Assembly (NCBI GenBank): GCA_947037125.1
Contig: CAMQTJ010000001.1
Location: 1-64,000 of the forward strand
Source of the DNA: an uncultured Holdemania sp.
Lineage (GTDB): Bacteria; Bacillota_I; Bacilli_A; Erysipelotrichales; Erysipelotrichaceae
Length of the DNA stretch: 64,000 nt
Direction: 5' to 3'
The stretch's first letter is position 1, and every line of letters begins with the position of its first letter. The notes beneath the pieces are model-generated. The model saw nothing but the letters and a program-made list of their open reading frames with translations. It made no database searches and was not told the DNA's origin. This document shows, one piece after another, positions 42,605 through 50,673 of the stretch. A program made the position numbers and the translations under genes.

Positions 42605-43675
42605 TTATTTAATAATCCATTCACCATCTTTTTTAAGTATTACACTATTATTATAATATGGTGAACCATATTCATATTCAAAATCCATTAATGTATTTCC
42701 TAAAGTATCAATTACTCCATATTTTCCTTCTTGATTTTTCACAACAATTCTTCCATCAATTACAGGATATGGATAATATGGCATAATTTCATACTTATCA
42801 TAAGTTACCTCGTCCATAAATGTCTCACTTACAAATGTAGCCTGATAAATGCAATCAATAACTAGTTCCCCTTTATTATTGACATAACCCCATAAATCAC
42901 CCTTTTTCACAGGAATTAGCTCACTATCAATTTTAAATACATCATCATATATTGCATCCGTCAATACTTCTAGTTCAGAATTGATAATTCCATATTTTTT
43001 AGATATATCAAAGTCAACATCATATTCCAAGCTACTATCATAATTGGTTATTTCATTGTAGCCAAGTAATGTATTTTCACTTAATTCATTACTATTAATT
43101 TTTGATAATCCCATAGGACCATCATCTCCTTGATGCATACCATAAATTATATTATTTTCAACATCAAAGCCAATACCATTACCGTTACCGCCGCCATGTT
43201 GTCCGCCACAATTAAATAGTTCAGTATTTTGAAGCTCTATTAATTCTTGTCCGTCAGCATGGATATCTATACAATCATAATGACCTTTTGGATATCCTTT
43301 CGATAAAGGTACACAACTTAGTTTTTTATCTTGATTAATTAAACCGTATAAATTATTATCTGCAATGATATAAAAATTTTCATCTATTTCATAACTCATA
43401 CCGAAAACATCTGACGGCTTTAATAGTGGATATAATTGTTCTAATTCAAACAAAGTACTATCAAATGCTTTTATTGGTTCAGCTGTAGGCTGTACTGGTC
43501 CATCGAAATTAGATTCATTATCGACTGTAGGTGTTGATGTAGTCTTTGGTGTAGATGTAACATTTGGTGATACCGTTGGACTATTTGTATTAACTGGCTT
43601 GTCTATTTCATTTAAGCTGCATCCACTTACCAATAATAATCCTATGATTACTGAAATTATTTTACCATTTTTCAT
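42605..43675 (-). CDS. WG-repeat lipoprotein, copy 6 of the tandem array (last in order)
   Basis: The start is the ATG of MKNGKII, behind GAGGAG; an earlier in-frame ATG covers the ribosome site. The 356-residue lipoprotein has lipobox LVSGC (Cys19), a Thr/Pro/Ser linker (residues ~27-60), a diverged middle region with GGQHGGGNGNG, and C-terminal WG repeats: LWGYVNNKGELVIDCIYQ, then YPYPVIDGRIVVKNQEGKYG and a final VILKKDGEWIIK. WG beta-repeats form repeat surfaces that bind ligands or cell surfaces; the ligand is unknown. The last ~65 residues are nearly the same as in its neighbour. Confidence 0.85.
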   Translation of the reverse strand: MKNGKIISVIIGLLLVSGCSLNEIDKPVNTNSPTVSPNVTSTPKTTSTPTVDNESNFDGPVQPTAEPIKAFDSTLFELEQLYPLLKPSDVFGMSYEIDENFYIIADNNLYGLINQDKKLSCVPLSKGYPKGHYDCIDIHADGQELIELQNTELFNCGGQHGGGNGNGIGFDVENNIIYGMHQGDDGPMGLSKINSNELSENTLLGYNEITNYDSSLEYDVDFDISKKYGIINSELEVLTDAIYDDVFKIDSELIPVKKGDLWGYVNNKGELVIDCIYQATFVSETFMDEVTYDKYEIMPYYPYPVIDGRIVVKNQEGKYGVIDTLGNTLMDFEYEYGSPYYNNSVILKKDGEWIIK

Positions 43676-43702
43676 TATCTTATCTCCTCGTATCATATAT
43701 TA

Positions 43703-44668
43703 CTATTTAACTATCCATTCACCATCTTTTTTAAGGATTACACTATTATCATAATATGGTGAACCATAGTCATATTCAAAATCAATTAATGTATTTCCTA
43801 AAGTATCTATTACTCCATATTTTCCTTCTTGATTTTTCACAACAATTCTTCCATCAACTACAGGATATGGATAATAAGGTGTAACATAATCTTTTTCAAA
43901 AAAAGTTTCTTGGTAAATACATGGAATGACTTCTACTCCATTTATATCAACATAACCCCAAAGCCCATCATTTTTTACAGGTATTAGTTCACTTTTAATA
44001 TTAAAAACATCTTCATAAATACATTGTGTCAAAATATTTCCTTTACCATCCATCACACCTTTTTTATCAGATTCTTTAAATTTATAGTGATCACTGCTTC
44101 CATCATTCCAAATAGTTTGTTGCACATCACTAATATCAATATAATCCAGCAGTTGTGTTTCACCACATATCTCAGCATCAAATTCAGTAAGAATTGTAGG
44201 TCCTTCTCCAAATGCATCACGTGTTAAAACTTCTTTATTTTCTAAATCATAATAAATGATTGTAGCTTGAAAAGACTCCCATGGTGCTTGCTTTAAATCG
44301 GTATCCTGCAAATCAAAAGTCATATCATCACCAAATAAATCAGTACCATCCCATGCATATGTAATAAATGGTATTTCAATATCTAAAATTAATTGATTAT
44401 CATTATTCATCACACCATATTCTTCATTCAATGAAATTACATAGTATTCATCATTTAGCTCATATCTTTGATAGCCATTAGAAATATTAACACTATTTAC
44501 GTTAAGTAGAGGCTGAATTAAATATTCATCTTTAACTACTTCATCTTCAACACCTGAAGTTTCAGTTGGCATAATACTTGGTGCAGGTGTTTGTTTTACT
44601 ACATTATTATCAAAGCTACAACCACTTATAAGTAACATTAAAATTAATGCATAAATTATTTTTTTCAT
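43703..44668 (-). CDS. WG-repeat lipoprotein, copy 5 of the tandem array
   Basis: The 321-residue lipoprotein has lipobox LISGC (Cys17) and the shortest linker of the set. The start MKKIIYALILMLLISGC differs from copy 4 at only two residues. Repeats run LWGYVDINGVEVIPCIYQ, YPYPVVDGRIVVKNQEGK, FEYDYGSPYYDNSVILKK. The middle (residues ~90-200) has its own sequence, with DDMTFDLQDTDLKQAPWE. It ends GEWIVK. It shares the QEGKYGVIDTLGN variant of the C-terminal block only with copy 6, so these two are the closest pair there. Confidence 0.85.
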   Translation of the reverse strand: MKKIIYALILMLLISGCSFDNNVVKQTPAPSIMPTETSGVEDEVVKDEYLIQPLLNVNSVNISNGYQRYELNDEYYVISLNEEYGVMNNDNQLILDIEIPFITYAWDGTDLFGDDMTFDLQDTDLKQAPWESFQATIIYYDLENKEVLTRDAFGEGPTILTEFDAEICGETQLLDYIDISDVQQTIWNDGSSDHYKFKESDKKGVMDGKGNILTQCIYEDVFNIKSELIPVKNDGLWGYVDINGVEVIPCIYQETFFEKDYVTPYYPYPVVDGRIVVKNQEGKYGVIDTLGNTLIDFEYDYGSPYYDNSVILKKDGEWIVK

Positions 44669-44693
44669 TTCTTTATCTCCTATTATTTAATTG

Positions 44694-45746
44694 CTATTTC
44701 ACTATCCATTCACCATCTTTTTTAAGTATTATACTATTATTATAATATGGTGAACCATAATCATACTCAAATTCAATAAGGGTAGTACCCCAAATATCAA
44801 TTACCCCATACTTATCTTCCCAATTTTTCACAACAATTCTACCATCAATCACAGGATATGGATAATATGATTCTCTTTTAGATGCACCACTATATCTACT
44901 ATTTGATGTTTCACTAAATGTTCCTTTATAAACACATGGTATTACCTCGACTCCTTGACTATTAACATAGCCCCAGAGACCGTTTGCTCGCACTGGAATT
45001 AGTTCTCCTGCAATGTCAAAAACATCTTCATAGAGTGCTTCAGTAAGCATTTTTCCCTCACCATTCACTACGCCTTTTTGCCCAGATGCATCATATGTTT
45101 GGTAGCTGTATCCATCTTGAGTAATAGTTTTAAAATTAGAAATTTGCTCATAAGAAATCAAATCGTTTGGATCAAAATTTGAAGCCTCAAAATCTTTGAT
45201 TCCTCTCATATCTTCTCCATCTGTATTATAGGGCTTTAACTTGAATGAGTAAGCATCAATGTCAAAAACTACTGTCCACCCTCTATTACCATATCCATCT
45301 TGACCATTTAAATCAGAATTTTTAATTTTCTCATAATTATTATCAACACTATCAAAAATTAACATACAATCGTCTAGCACATACGGAATGAAAGGCGAAT
45401 TTGGTTTGATAACTAATTCTTTATTATTATTAATAACTCCATAGACAAGATTATCATCACTGATGACATAGTAGTCATCATACAGATTATATTCACCAAC
45501 ACTTTGATTTAGTAATGGCTCAATATATACTAACTCAAATGTTTCAGGATCAAAGCTTGTATTTGCATTTTGCTCAGGTTTAATTGTTGGTATTAGTGTT
45601 GGCTGCTTTGTCGGTTTACTAGTAGTTTTATTTGTGGGCTCAGGTTGAATACTTGTTTCAGGCATTGGTGATTGCACAATTTCATTACTGTTGGTACAAC
45701 CACTCATAAGTAACAATAAAATTAATGCATAAATTATTTTTTTCAT
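44694..45746 (-). CDS. WG-repeat lipoprotein, copy 4 of the tandem array
   Basis: The 350-residue lipoprotein has lipobox LMSGC (Cys17), linker PEPTNKTTSKPTKQPTLIPT, a central part with NSDLNGQDGYGNRGW, and WG repeats LWGYVNSQGVEVIPCVYK and DKYGVIDIWGTTLIEFEYD. The NTDLRGQDGYG-like motif recurs in the first copy of the array (48991), so the variable domain of these two is shared. The 3' untranslated stretch and ribosome site are almost identical to those before copy 5, which implies a recent duplication. Confidence 0.85.
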   Translation of the reverse strand: MKKIIYALILLLLMSGCTNSNEIVQSPMPETSIQPEPTNKTTSKPTKQPTLIPTIKPEQNANTSFDPETFELVYIEPLLNQSVGEYNLYDDYYVISDDNLVYGVINNNKELVIKPNSPFIPYVLDDCMLIFDSVDNNYEKIKNSDLNGQDGYGNRGWTVVFDIDAYSFKLKPYNTDGEDMRGIKDFEASNFDPNDLISYEQISNFKTITQDGYSYQTYDASGQKGVVNGEGKMLTEALYEDVFDIAGELIPVRANGLWGYVNSQGVEVIPCVYKGTFSETSNSRYSGASKRESYYPYPVIDGRIVVKNWEDKYGVIDIWGTTLIEFEYDYGSPYYNNSIILKKDGEWIVK

Positions 45747-45771
45747 TTCTTTATCTCCTATTATTTAATTG

Positions 45772-46809
45772 CTATTTAACTATCCATTCACCATCTTTTT
45801 TAAGTATTACACTATTATTATAATATGGTGACGCAAAATCATATTCAAATTCAATTAATGTAGTTCCCCATACATCAATTACACCATATTTATCATCCCA
45901 ATTTTTCACAACAATTCTATCATTAATAACAGGATAGGGATAACGTGGTACATACTCATAGTCTGCATTGTAATCATGTGTTTCATAACTTCCAAAAACA
46001 GCTTGATAAGCACATGGTATTACTTCTTCACCACTACTATTTACATATCCCCATAACCCACCTTTTTTGACAGGTTTTAAACTACTTTCAATATCAAATA
46101 CATCATCATAAATAGCTTCAGTAATTATTTCACCATTACTGTTTATTACTCCTAGTTTACCTGTTTCTTTGTACTTAGAAAAATCATTTTCAACATATTC
46201 TACATCATAAAGTTCACTATATGATATTAGTGAGTTTTCGCTTAATTCATCATTTTTAAAATCGACTAAAAATGAATCACTAGCATGTGCAGCTGTAATT
46301 ATATAAAGTTTATCGTTTGTTTTATCATAACCTATATTTTCATTTCCACCACCATGCCCATAACATTCATGTAATTTTGTATTTTGTAGAATTTCTTGAT
46401 ATTCATTATGACCACAAAAATATTTTAGACACCAATCTAACCCATGAGAATGTGGATAAAAAATTGATGTTGCATTTAATGATAACTGTTTTTTTTCATT
46501 AATTAATCCAAATAAATTATTATCTTCAATAATATAATATCCATCATATAAAGAATAGTTGTAGTTTAATCCTAATTCATCATAAAGCAATGGATAAATG
46601 TGATCTAATTCAAAAGCATCTTTATTAAATGAACTTAGTGTTTCCGCTGTTGCTTTCGGAGTTGGTGATGGCGTTGAACTTGGAATTGAACTTGGACTTG
46701 AAGTTGGAATTTGTGTTGGCTCAAAAGTTGGCGCTATCACTGTTTTTTCTGTATCACATCCGCTAATAAATATTAAACTTAGCATTATTGCTATTATTTT
46801 AAATTTCAT
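45772..46809 (-). CDS. WG-repeat lipoprotein, copy 3 of the tandem array
   Basis: The 345-residue lipoprotein has lipobox FISGC (Cys18, Asp at +2) and a Pro/Ser linker PSSIPSSTPSPTPKA. The variable middle carries HECYGHGGGNENIGYD, a Gly/His patch like that of copies 2 and 6. Repeats are LWGYVNSSGEEVIPCAYQ, YPYPVINDRIVVKNWDDKYG and FASPYYNNSVILKKDGEWIVK. The start follows ACGAGG. Compared with copies 5 and 6, the C-terminal block has NWDDKYGVIDVWGTT instead of NQEGKYGVIDTLGNT. Confidence 0.85.
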   Translation of the reverse strand: MKFKIIAIMLSLIFISGCDTEKTVIAPTFEPTQIPTSSPSSIPSSTPSPTPKATAETLSSFNKDAFELDHIYPLLYDELGLNYNYSLYDGYYIIEDNNLFGLINEKKQLSLNATSIFYPHSHGLDWCLKYFCGHNEYQEILQNTKLHECYGHGGGNENIGYDKTNDKLYIITAAHASDSFLVDFKNDELSENSLISYSELYDVEYVENDFSKYKETGKLGVINSNGEIITEAIYDDVFDIESSLKPVKKGGLWGYVNSSGEEVIPCAYQAVFGSYETHDYNADYEYVPRYPYPVINDRIVVKNWDDKYGVIDVWGTTLIEFEYDFASPYYNNSVILKKDGEWIVK

Positions 46810-46839
46810 ATATTTTACCTCGTATTTCTTATAAATTGA

Positions 46840-47916
46840 TTATTTTATAAACCATTCACCATCTTTTTTAAGTATTACACTATTATCATAATATGGCGAA
46901 CCTTGCTCATATTCAAATTCTATTAAAGTATTACCCCATATATCAATTACACCATATTTATTATCCCAATTTTTCACAACAATTCTACCATTTACAACAG
47001 GATACGGATAAGGATAATACGACATTTTTTCATTTCTTTCAAAAAATGTATCATAATAAATTATTGGTATTACTTCTTCACCATTTTTATCAACATATCC
47101 CCATAACCCTTCTTTACTTACAGGTATTAATTCACTTTCAATATCAAAAACATTATGATAAATCGCCTCGGTTATTTTATTTCCTTCAGTATCTGCAATT
47201 CCATATTTGCCAGATACATCAAAAATGGTTACCAATTCTTCGTATTCATTCTCTTTTTCTTTTACAGAATATAATTCTTGATATCTCAACAATGAATTCT
47301 TTGGATAATCGGTTGTATCAAAATCTAGTAGAGCAGCAGATGGACCTCCTGTACTATTATATTTATATAGAAAAGCATTTTTATTCATATCATAAACTAA
47401 ATCTTGATTACAAGATCCATGTCCGTCACATATGTTAAGTTTACTATTTTTAATTTGATCTTGAATTTCATAATATGTTCCAAAGCTTTGATCGATAATA
47501 TTCCAGTTTAAATGATTCGCTCCTTCTTGGGCATGGACTATTGGATAATTAGTTCCTATTGGATTTAAAACAATTTGTTGCTGATCATTAATAATTCCAT
47601 ATTTACCATCAACTACAAATATATAATGGTCATCATATAAACTAAAATAATCATCATCTCTCTCTACTCCTTTAAATAGTAAAGGTGCAATATACTCAAC
47701 ATCCCAATCATTTATATCAAATTTTTCTATTGGTTGTTCAACAACTATAGGCGTTGGTGTGGGTGTGGGCTTTTTAGTTGGTTCAGGTTTTTTTGTTGCA
47801 ATAGGTGTTTCAGAAGGTGTTATTGTTGGCGTTGGTGTTATATTAGGCTCAGCCTTACTACAACCACTAATCATTACTAAAACCAAAAGCATACTAACTA
47901 TCTTTTTTATTTTCAT
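46840..47916 (-). CDS. WG-repeat lipoprotein, copy 2 of the tandem array
   Basis: The 358-residue lipoprotein has lipobox MISGC (Cys19) and a very regular linker of PT-type dipeptides (TPTPTITPSETP and KKPEPTKKPTPTPTPI), which at DNA level forms an imperfect GTTGG-like repeat. The middle has NICDGHGSCNQDLVYD; repeats LWGYVDKNGEEVIPIIYY and KYGVIDIWGNTLIEFEYEQ follow, and it ends GEWFIK. A long open frame runs opposite to its 3' half; codon pattern and homology favour the minus-strand gene. Confidence 0.85.
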   Translation of the reverse strand: MKIKKIVSMLLVLVMISGCSKAEPNITPTPTITPSETPIATKKPEPTKKPTPTPTPIVVEQPIEKFDINDWDVEYIAPLLFKGVERDDDYFSLYDDHYIFVVDGKYGIINDQQQIVLNPIGTNYPIVHAQEGANHLNWNIIDQSFGTYYEIQDQIKNSKLNICDGHGSCNQDLVYDMNKNAFLYKYNSTGGPSAALLDFDTTDYPKNSLLRYQELYSVKEKENEYEELVTIFDVSGKYGIADTEGNKITEAIYHNVFDIESELIPVSKEGLWGYVDKNGEEVIPIIYYDTFFERNEKMSYYPYPYPVVNGRIVVKNWDNKYGVIDIWGNTLIEFEYEQGSPYYDNSVILKKDGEWFIK

Positions 47917-47953
47917 CTTATATCCTCATTTCATATTATTGAATTGTTGTATA

Positions 47954-48991
47954 TTATTCAATAATTGACCACACACCATCTTTTAACACCATATAATTAC
48001 CATCAATATAATGTGATGCATAATCATAGTCAAACTCAATTAATGTGTTACCTTCTTTATCAATTACACCATATTTATCATCTGTATTTTTCACAACTAT
48101 TTTATTATCAATCACAGGATAAGGATAATAAGGAGCAACCAATTCATTTGTTTGTGTTTGATCATTATAGACATATTTACTTTTAAATGTTGGTTTATAA
48201 ATACATTCAATTACTTCATTTCCATTAATATCAACATAACCCCATAAACCATCTTTACACACAGGTATTAAGTCACTTTCTATAAACAATACATCATCAT
48301 AGATTATGTCAGTAACCATTTCACCATCGTTTTTACCAACACCTTTTTTTTCTGATAAATCATATTCAGCATTCCCATATTCATTAATAACAACATTATA
48401 AACTTGTTGATAAGACCATAAAATATCATTATTATAATCATATTTTTCAAAATCTACCATAGTACTTGGACCATCATGTCCCAAATGCATTGTATTAAAT
48501 TTATTAGTTTGTTCATCAAAAATATTTATCCTACTTATTTCACCATATCCATCTTGCCCCCTTAAATCAGTATTTTGCATTCCAGGGTGGTCGTAAATAA
48601 CACTTTCATAAGCAAGCATTTCTTTATTTATGATATATGGTAAATCAAAAGATAAAATATTAATCACCATTTGATTTTGATCATTTATTACACCATAATA
48701 TCCATCTTTTTGTACTACATAATATTCACTATTAATATCATAATCAAATATAGTCTTATAATTCATATCTGTTATTGGTTCAATTCCATGTATCCCCCAA
48801 ACATTCGGATCAAATTCACCTTGTGGTAGATCTTCATATACTAATGGAGTTTCAGTTGTCACAGGTGTTGGCTCTTGTGTTGGTGGAACTGTTATATTAG
48901 GTGTTGGTGTTATTTCTTCTTTTTTATTAGTTGCACAACCACCAAGCATTAATAAAACTAATATTCCTTTAATTATTTTTTTTGTTTTCAT
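47954..48991 (-). CDS. WG-repeat lipoprotein, copy 1 of the tandem array (first in order, most diverged)
   Basis: The 345-residue lipoprotein has lipobox MLGGC (Cys19), linker TPTPNITVPPTQEPTP, and a middle with NTDLRGQDGYGEISR that resembles copy 4. WG repeats are LWGYVDINGNEVIECIYK and KYGVIDKEGNTLIEFDYDY. The C-terminus ends DGVWSIIE rather than GEWIVK, the same ending as the short relic at 49064, so both descend from one sub-lineage. The ribosome site is weak (TGAGAAAA). It lies 113 nt after the VanW gene. Confidence 0.85.
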   Translation of the reverse strand: MKTKKIIKGILVLLMLGGCATNKKEEITPTPNITVPPTQEPTPVTTETPLVYEDLPQGEFDPNVWGIHGIEPITDMNYKTIFDYDINSEYYVVQKDGYYGVINDQNQMVINILSFDLPYIINKEMLAYESVIYDHPGMQNTDLRGQDGYGEISRINIFDEQTNKFNTMHLGHDGPSTMVDFEKYDYNNDILWSYQQVYNVVINEYGNAEYDLSEKKGVGKNDGEMVTDIIYDDVLFIESDLIPVCKDGLWGYVDINGNEVIECIYKPTFKSKYVYNDQTQTNELVAPYYPYPVIDNKIVVKNTDDKYGVIDKEGNTLIEFDYDYASHYIDGNYMVLKDGVWSIIE

Positions 48992-49063
48992 TATATTTTC
49001 TCATAGTATAATGAACTTAGGCTTATTAAATCTCTATTCATTATATTCTTTCTTTTATTTTTA

Positions 49064-49093
49064 TTAAAATTCGATAATTGACCATTCACCATG
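49064..49093 (-). pseudogene. Relic of a seventh WG-lipoprotein C-terminus
   Basis: The minus strand reads HGEWSIIEF and a stop, in a DNA context nearly the same as the end of the array's first copy (GGTCAATTATCGAA against GGTCAATTATTGAA). Only ~10 codons remain, with a stop just upstream in frame. It looks like the end of a deleted paralogue between VanW and the array. Confidence 0.55.
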
Positions 49094-49104
49094 TTATGGT
49101 ATTT

Positions 49105-49932
49105 TTAATTATTAATAATTAAATCAATATTCTCTGTATCATACATAACTTTTGCATGATTATCTCTTATCAGTTTTTTTTCAATAACAATACCTGTTTC
49201 TTTATCAATTTTATTACGATATACCTTACCGTTTCTAAAGACTTCATCATTTTCTTTAGTGAAAAACTCATTTTCAGATTTGATATGATACTTAAATTTT
49301 TGATAGTTATCACTTCTTATTTCTCCACATAGATAAGTATCATCTGTATAGGTTATTAATTGATATACATTGTTGGTATTATTTATAAAACGATAATCTA
49401 AATAGTTATACACAATTGAAGTCCCTGTACCAAATGGTATTTGTCTGTTGTAATCTGGAAATAAATCAATTTGATCATGATGATGGTGTTCTACTATTTC
49501 CATATCAGTATGTAATATCATCCAATGAATAAGGTTAGTGAACTGACACATTCCACCACCTATCCCACTAGTTGTTTTACCTGATGAAATAGTTAACCCT
49601 TTTTTATATCCTTTTTTTTCTGTACAGCTTCCAACTAATGACCAAAACGAAAAAGTTTCTCCACATCCTATAGTTATTTTATTTACCTTTGCTGAAGCAA
49701 GATTTAAATTAATAGCTTTATTATCTTGTAATTGGATATCGACATTCCCTAATTTTCTTCTTATTAATGATTTATGTTTATAGATTAAAATTGGTAAATC
49801 ATCTTTTATTTTTTTACTTGCTATCTTATTATGTATTGCTAAATTTTTTAATTTTCTCACCATTATACATTTAAACACAGCGATTTTATATGTTGTAGGT
49901 GATATTTGACAAAATAATTTTCTATTTACCAT
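49105..49932 (-). CDS. VanW-family protein
   Basis: The 275-residue protein contains the VanW domain: NLASAKVNKITIGCGETFSFW, then KGLTISSGKTTSGIGGGMCQFTNLIHWM and FPFGTG-like GTGTSIVYNYLDYRF. No signal peptide or membrane helix is obvious; the N-terminus is basic. VanW occurs in some glycopeptide-resistance clusters, but the function is unknown, and solitary VanW proteins are widespread in Bacillota. No vanHAX-type genes are here, so no resistance is implied. The start follows AAAAGGGGAA. Confidence 0.85.
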   Translation of the reverse strand: MVNRKLFCQISPTTYKIAVFKCIMVRKLKNLAIHNKIASKKIKDDLPILIYKHKSLIRRKLGNVDIQLQDNKAINLNLASAKVNKITIGCGETFSFWSLVGSCTEKKGYKKGLTISSGKTTSGIGGGMCQFTNLIHWMILHTDMEIVEHHHHDQIDLFPDYNRQIPFGTGTSIVYNYLDYRFINNTNNVYQLITYTDDTYLCGEIRSDNYQKFKYHIKSENEFFTKENDEVFRNGKVYRNKIDKETGIVIEKKLIRDNHAKVMYDTENIDLIINN

Positions 49933-50274
49933 AGTATTTCCCCTTTTTATTCCCTTATTTTAAATATTTTATTGTACCTATTTCATAATAAAAAAAATCT
50001 AAATTGACTAATATATAAATTAAATATAGCACATAATTAATATTTTAACAATCGATTGAGCTTAAGCGTCATTTATTTGGGATTAAGCGTAAATTATTTA
50101 AGCTATATCAAAAAAAATAAAGATGCCCATTTTACTATTATGGAGCATTTCTTTATGCAATTTTCGATAATATGTGTGTAATGATAATATTATCGTTTAT
50201 CATTTATAACAACAAATGCAACTTGTTTTTTTTTAATTAATAGTATACTTAAATCAATACAAGGAGGTTTATTT
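49933..50274. other. Regulatory-looking gap with palindromes before the small peptide
   Basis: GATAATATTATC (50183-50194) is a perfect 12-bp palindrome and also part of a 9-bp inverted repeat CGATAATAT/ATATTATCG (50165-50173, 50187-50195). An imperfect hairpin at 50118-50156 could end the minus-strand transcript or attenuate the plus one. A possible -10, TATACT (50244-50249), lies 25 nt before the peptide start. The rest is AT-rich. Confidence 0.45.
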
Positions 50275-50367
50275 ATGTTGAAAAAAAATATTAGCATGAT
50301 GCTTACTAGTCCATTATTGTTGAGTGTAAAAGGAATTATTGTTTTTGAGAAAGGATCTAATTTATGA
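50275..50367 (+). CDS. Small peptide of 30 residues
   Basis: The peptide begins MLKKNISMMLTS, continues PLLLSVKGIIVFEKGSNL, and is preceded by a strong AAGGAGG at 7 nt. It has two Lys at the start and a hydrophobic middle, so it could be membrane-active, a secreted signal, or a leader that couples translation of the next frame, whose ATG overlaps its stop (ATGA). No family is recognised. The strong ribosome site and upstream palindromes are the main reason to believe it is made. Confidence 0.45.
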   Translation: MLKKNISMMLTSPLLLSVKGIIVFEKGSNL

Positions 50368-50552
50368 TTAATGCTCGAAAATAAATATTTAAGTATTGTA
50401 TATTAGTACTTGGGTGTCTATTTTTGGTTTTGATTGTTCGTGATTTTAGGGTTAATGGCTTTCAAGCTCTTAATCTACGCAATTTATTATTGTTAGGATT
50501 AACCATTGCAGGGAAATTTTATATTTCTAATGAAAAGAAAAAAGAGATTTAA
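50364..50552 (+). pseudogene. Small membrane protein interrupted by an in-frame stop
   Basis: The frame opens MINARK, meets TAA at codon 7 and then runs open for 55 codons (IFKYCILVLGCLFLVLIVRD, later LRNLLLLGLTIAG and KKKEI) to a normal stop. This is a two-helix membrane protein with a basic end. Read through, it would be a 62-residue protein translationally coupled to the 30-residue peptide. A single CAA-to-TAA change would explain it. No start codon with a ribosome site follows the stop. Confidence 0.5.
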
Positions 50553-50596
50553 TTACTTTGTTTTACTTTCTTTATGTCTAAAATTTAGTATTTAAT

Positions 50597-50644
50597 AAAA
50601 AAGAACAGAATTAGCTATTATTAGCTTAGTTCTGTGCTTTTCGT
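50597..50644. terminator. Bidirectional terminator between the peptide locus and the DUF6591 gene
   Basis: ACAGAA..AGCTA pairs with TAGCT..TTCTGT with an internal mismatch; T runs follow on both strands. Confidence 0.7.
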
Positions 50645-50673
50645 TATTTCTTTTAAGTTACTTCAATTATTAG

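Noticed and set aside
46893-47438. A 181-codon open frame opposite lipoprotein copy 2
   Set aside because: It lies antisense to a clear family member, is rich in His/Tyr/Gln from reversed codons, and has no ribosome site.
42605-48991. CRISPR-like or satellite repeat
   Set aside because: The repeats are whole protein-coding genes with diverged middles, not short spaced repeats.
49105-49932. Glycopeptide-resistance cluster suggested by VanW
   Set aside because: No vanH, vanA/B, vanX or VanRS-type genes are near; solitary VanW proteins are common.
50364-50552. Alternative genetic code with TAA read as an amino acid
   Set aside because: TAA, TAG and TGA all end well-defined genes in the window (for example marR ends in TGA and tagO in TAG), so a point mutation is the simple explanation.
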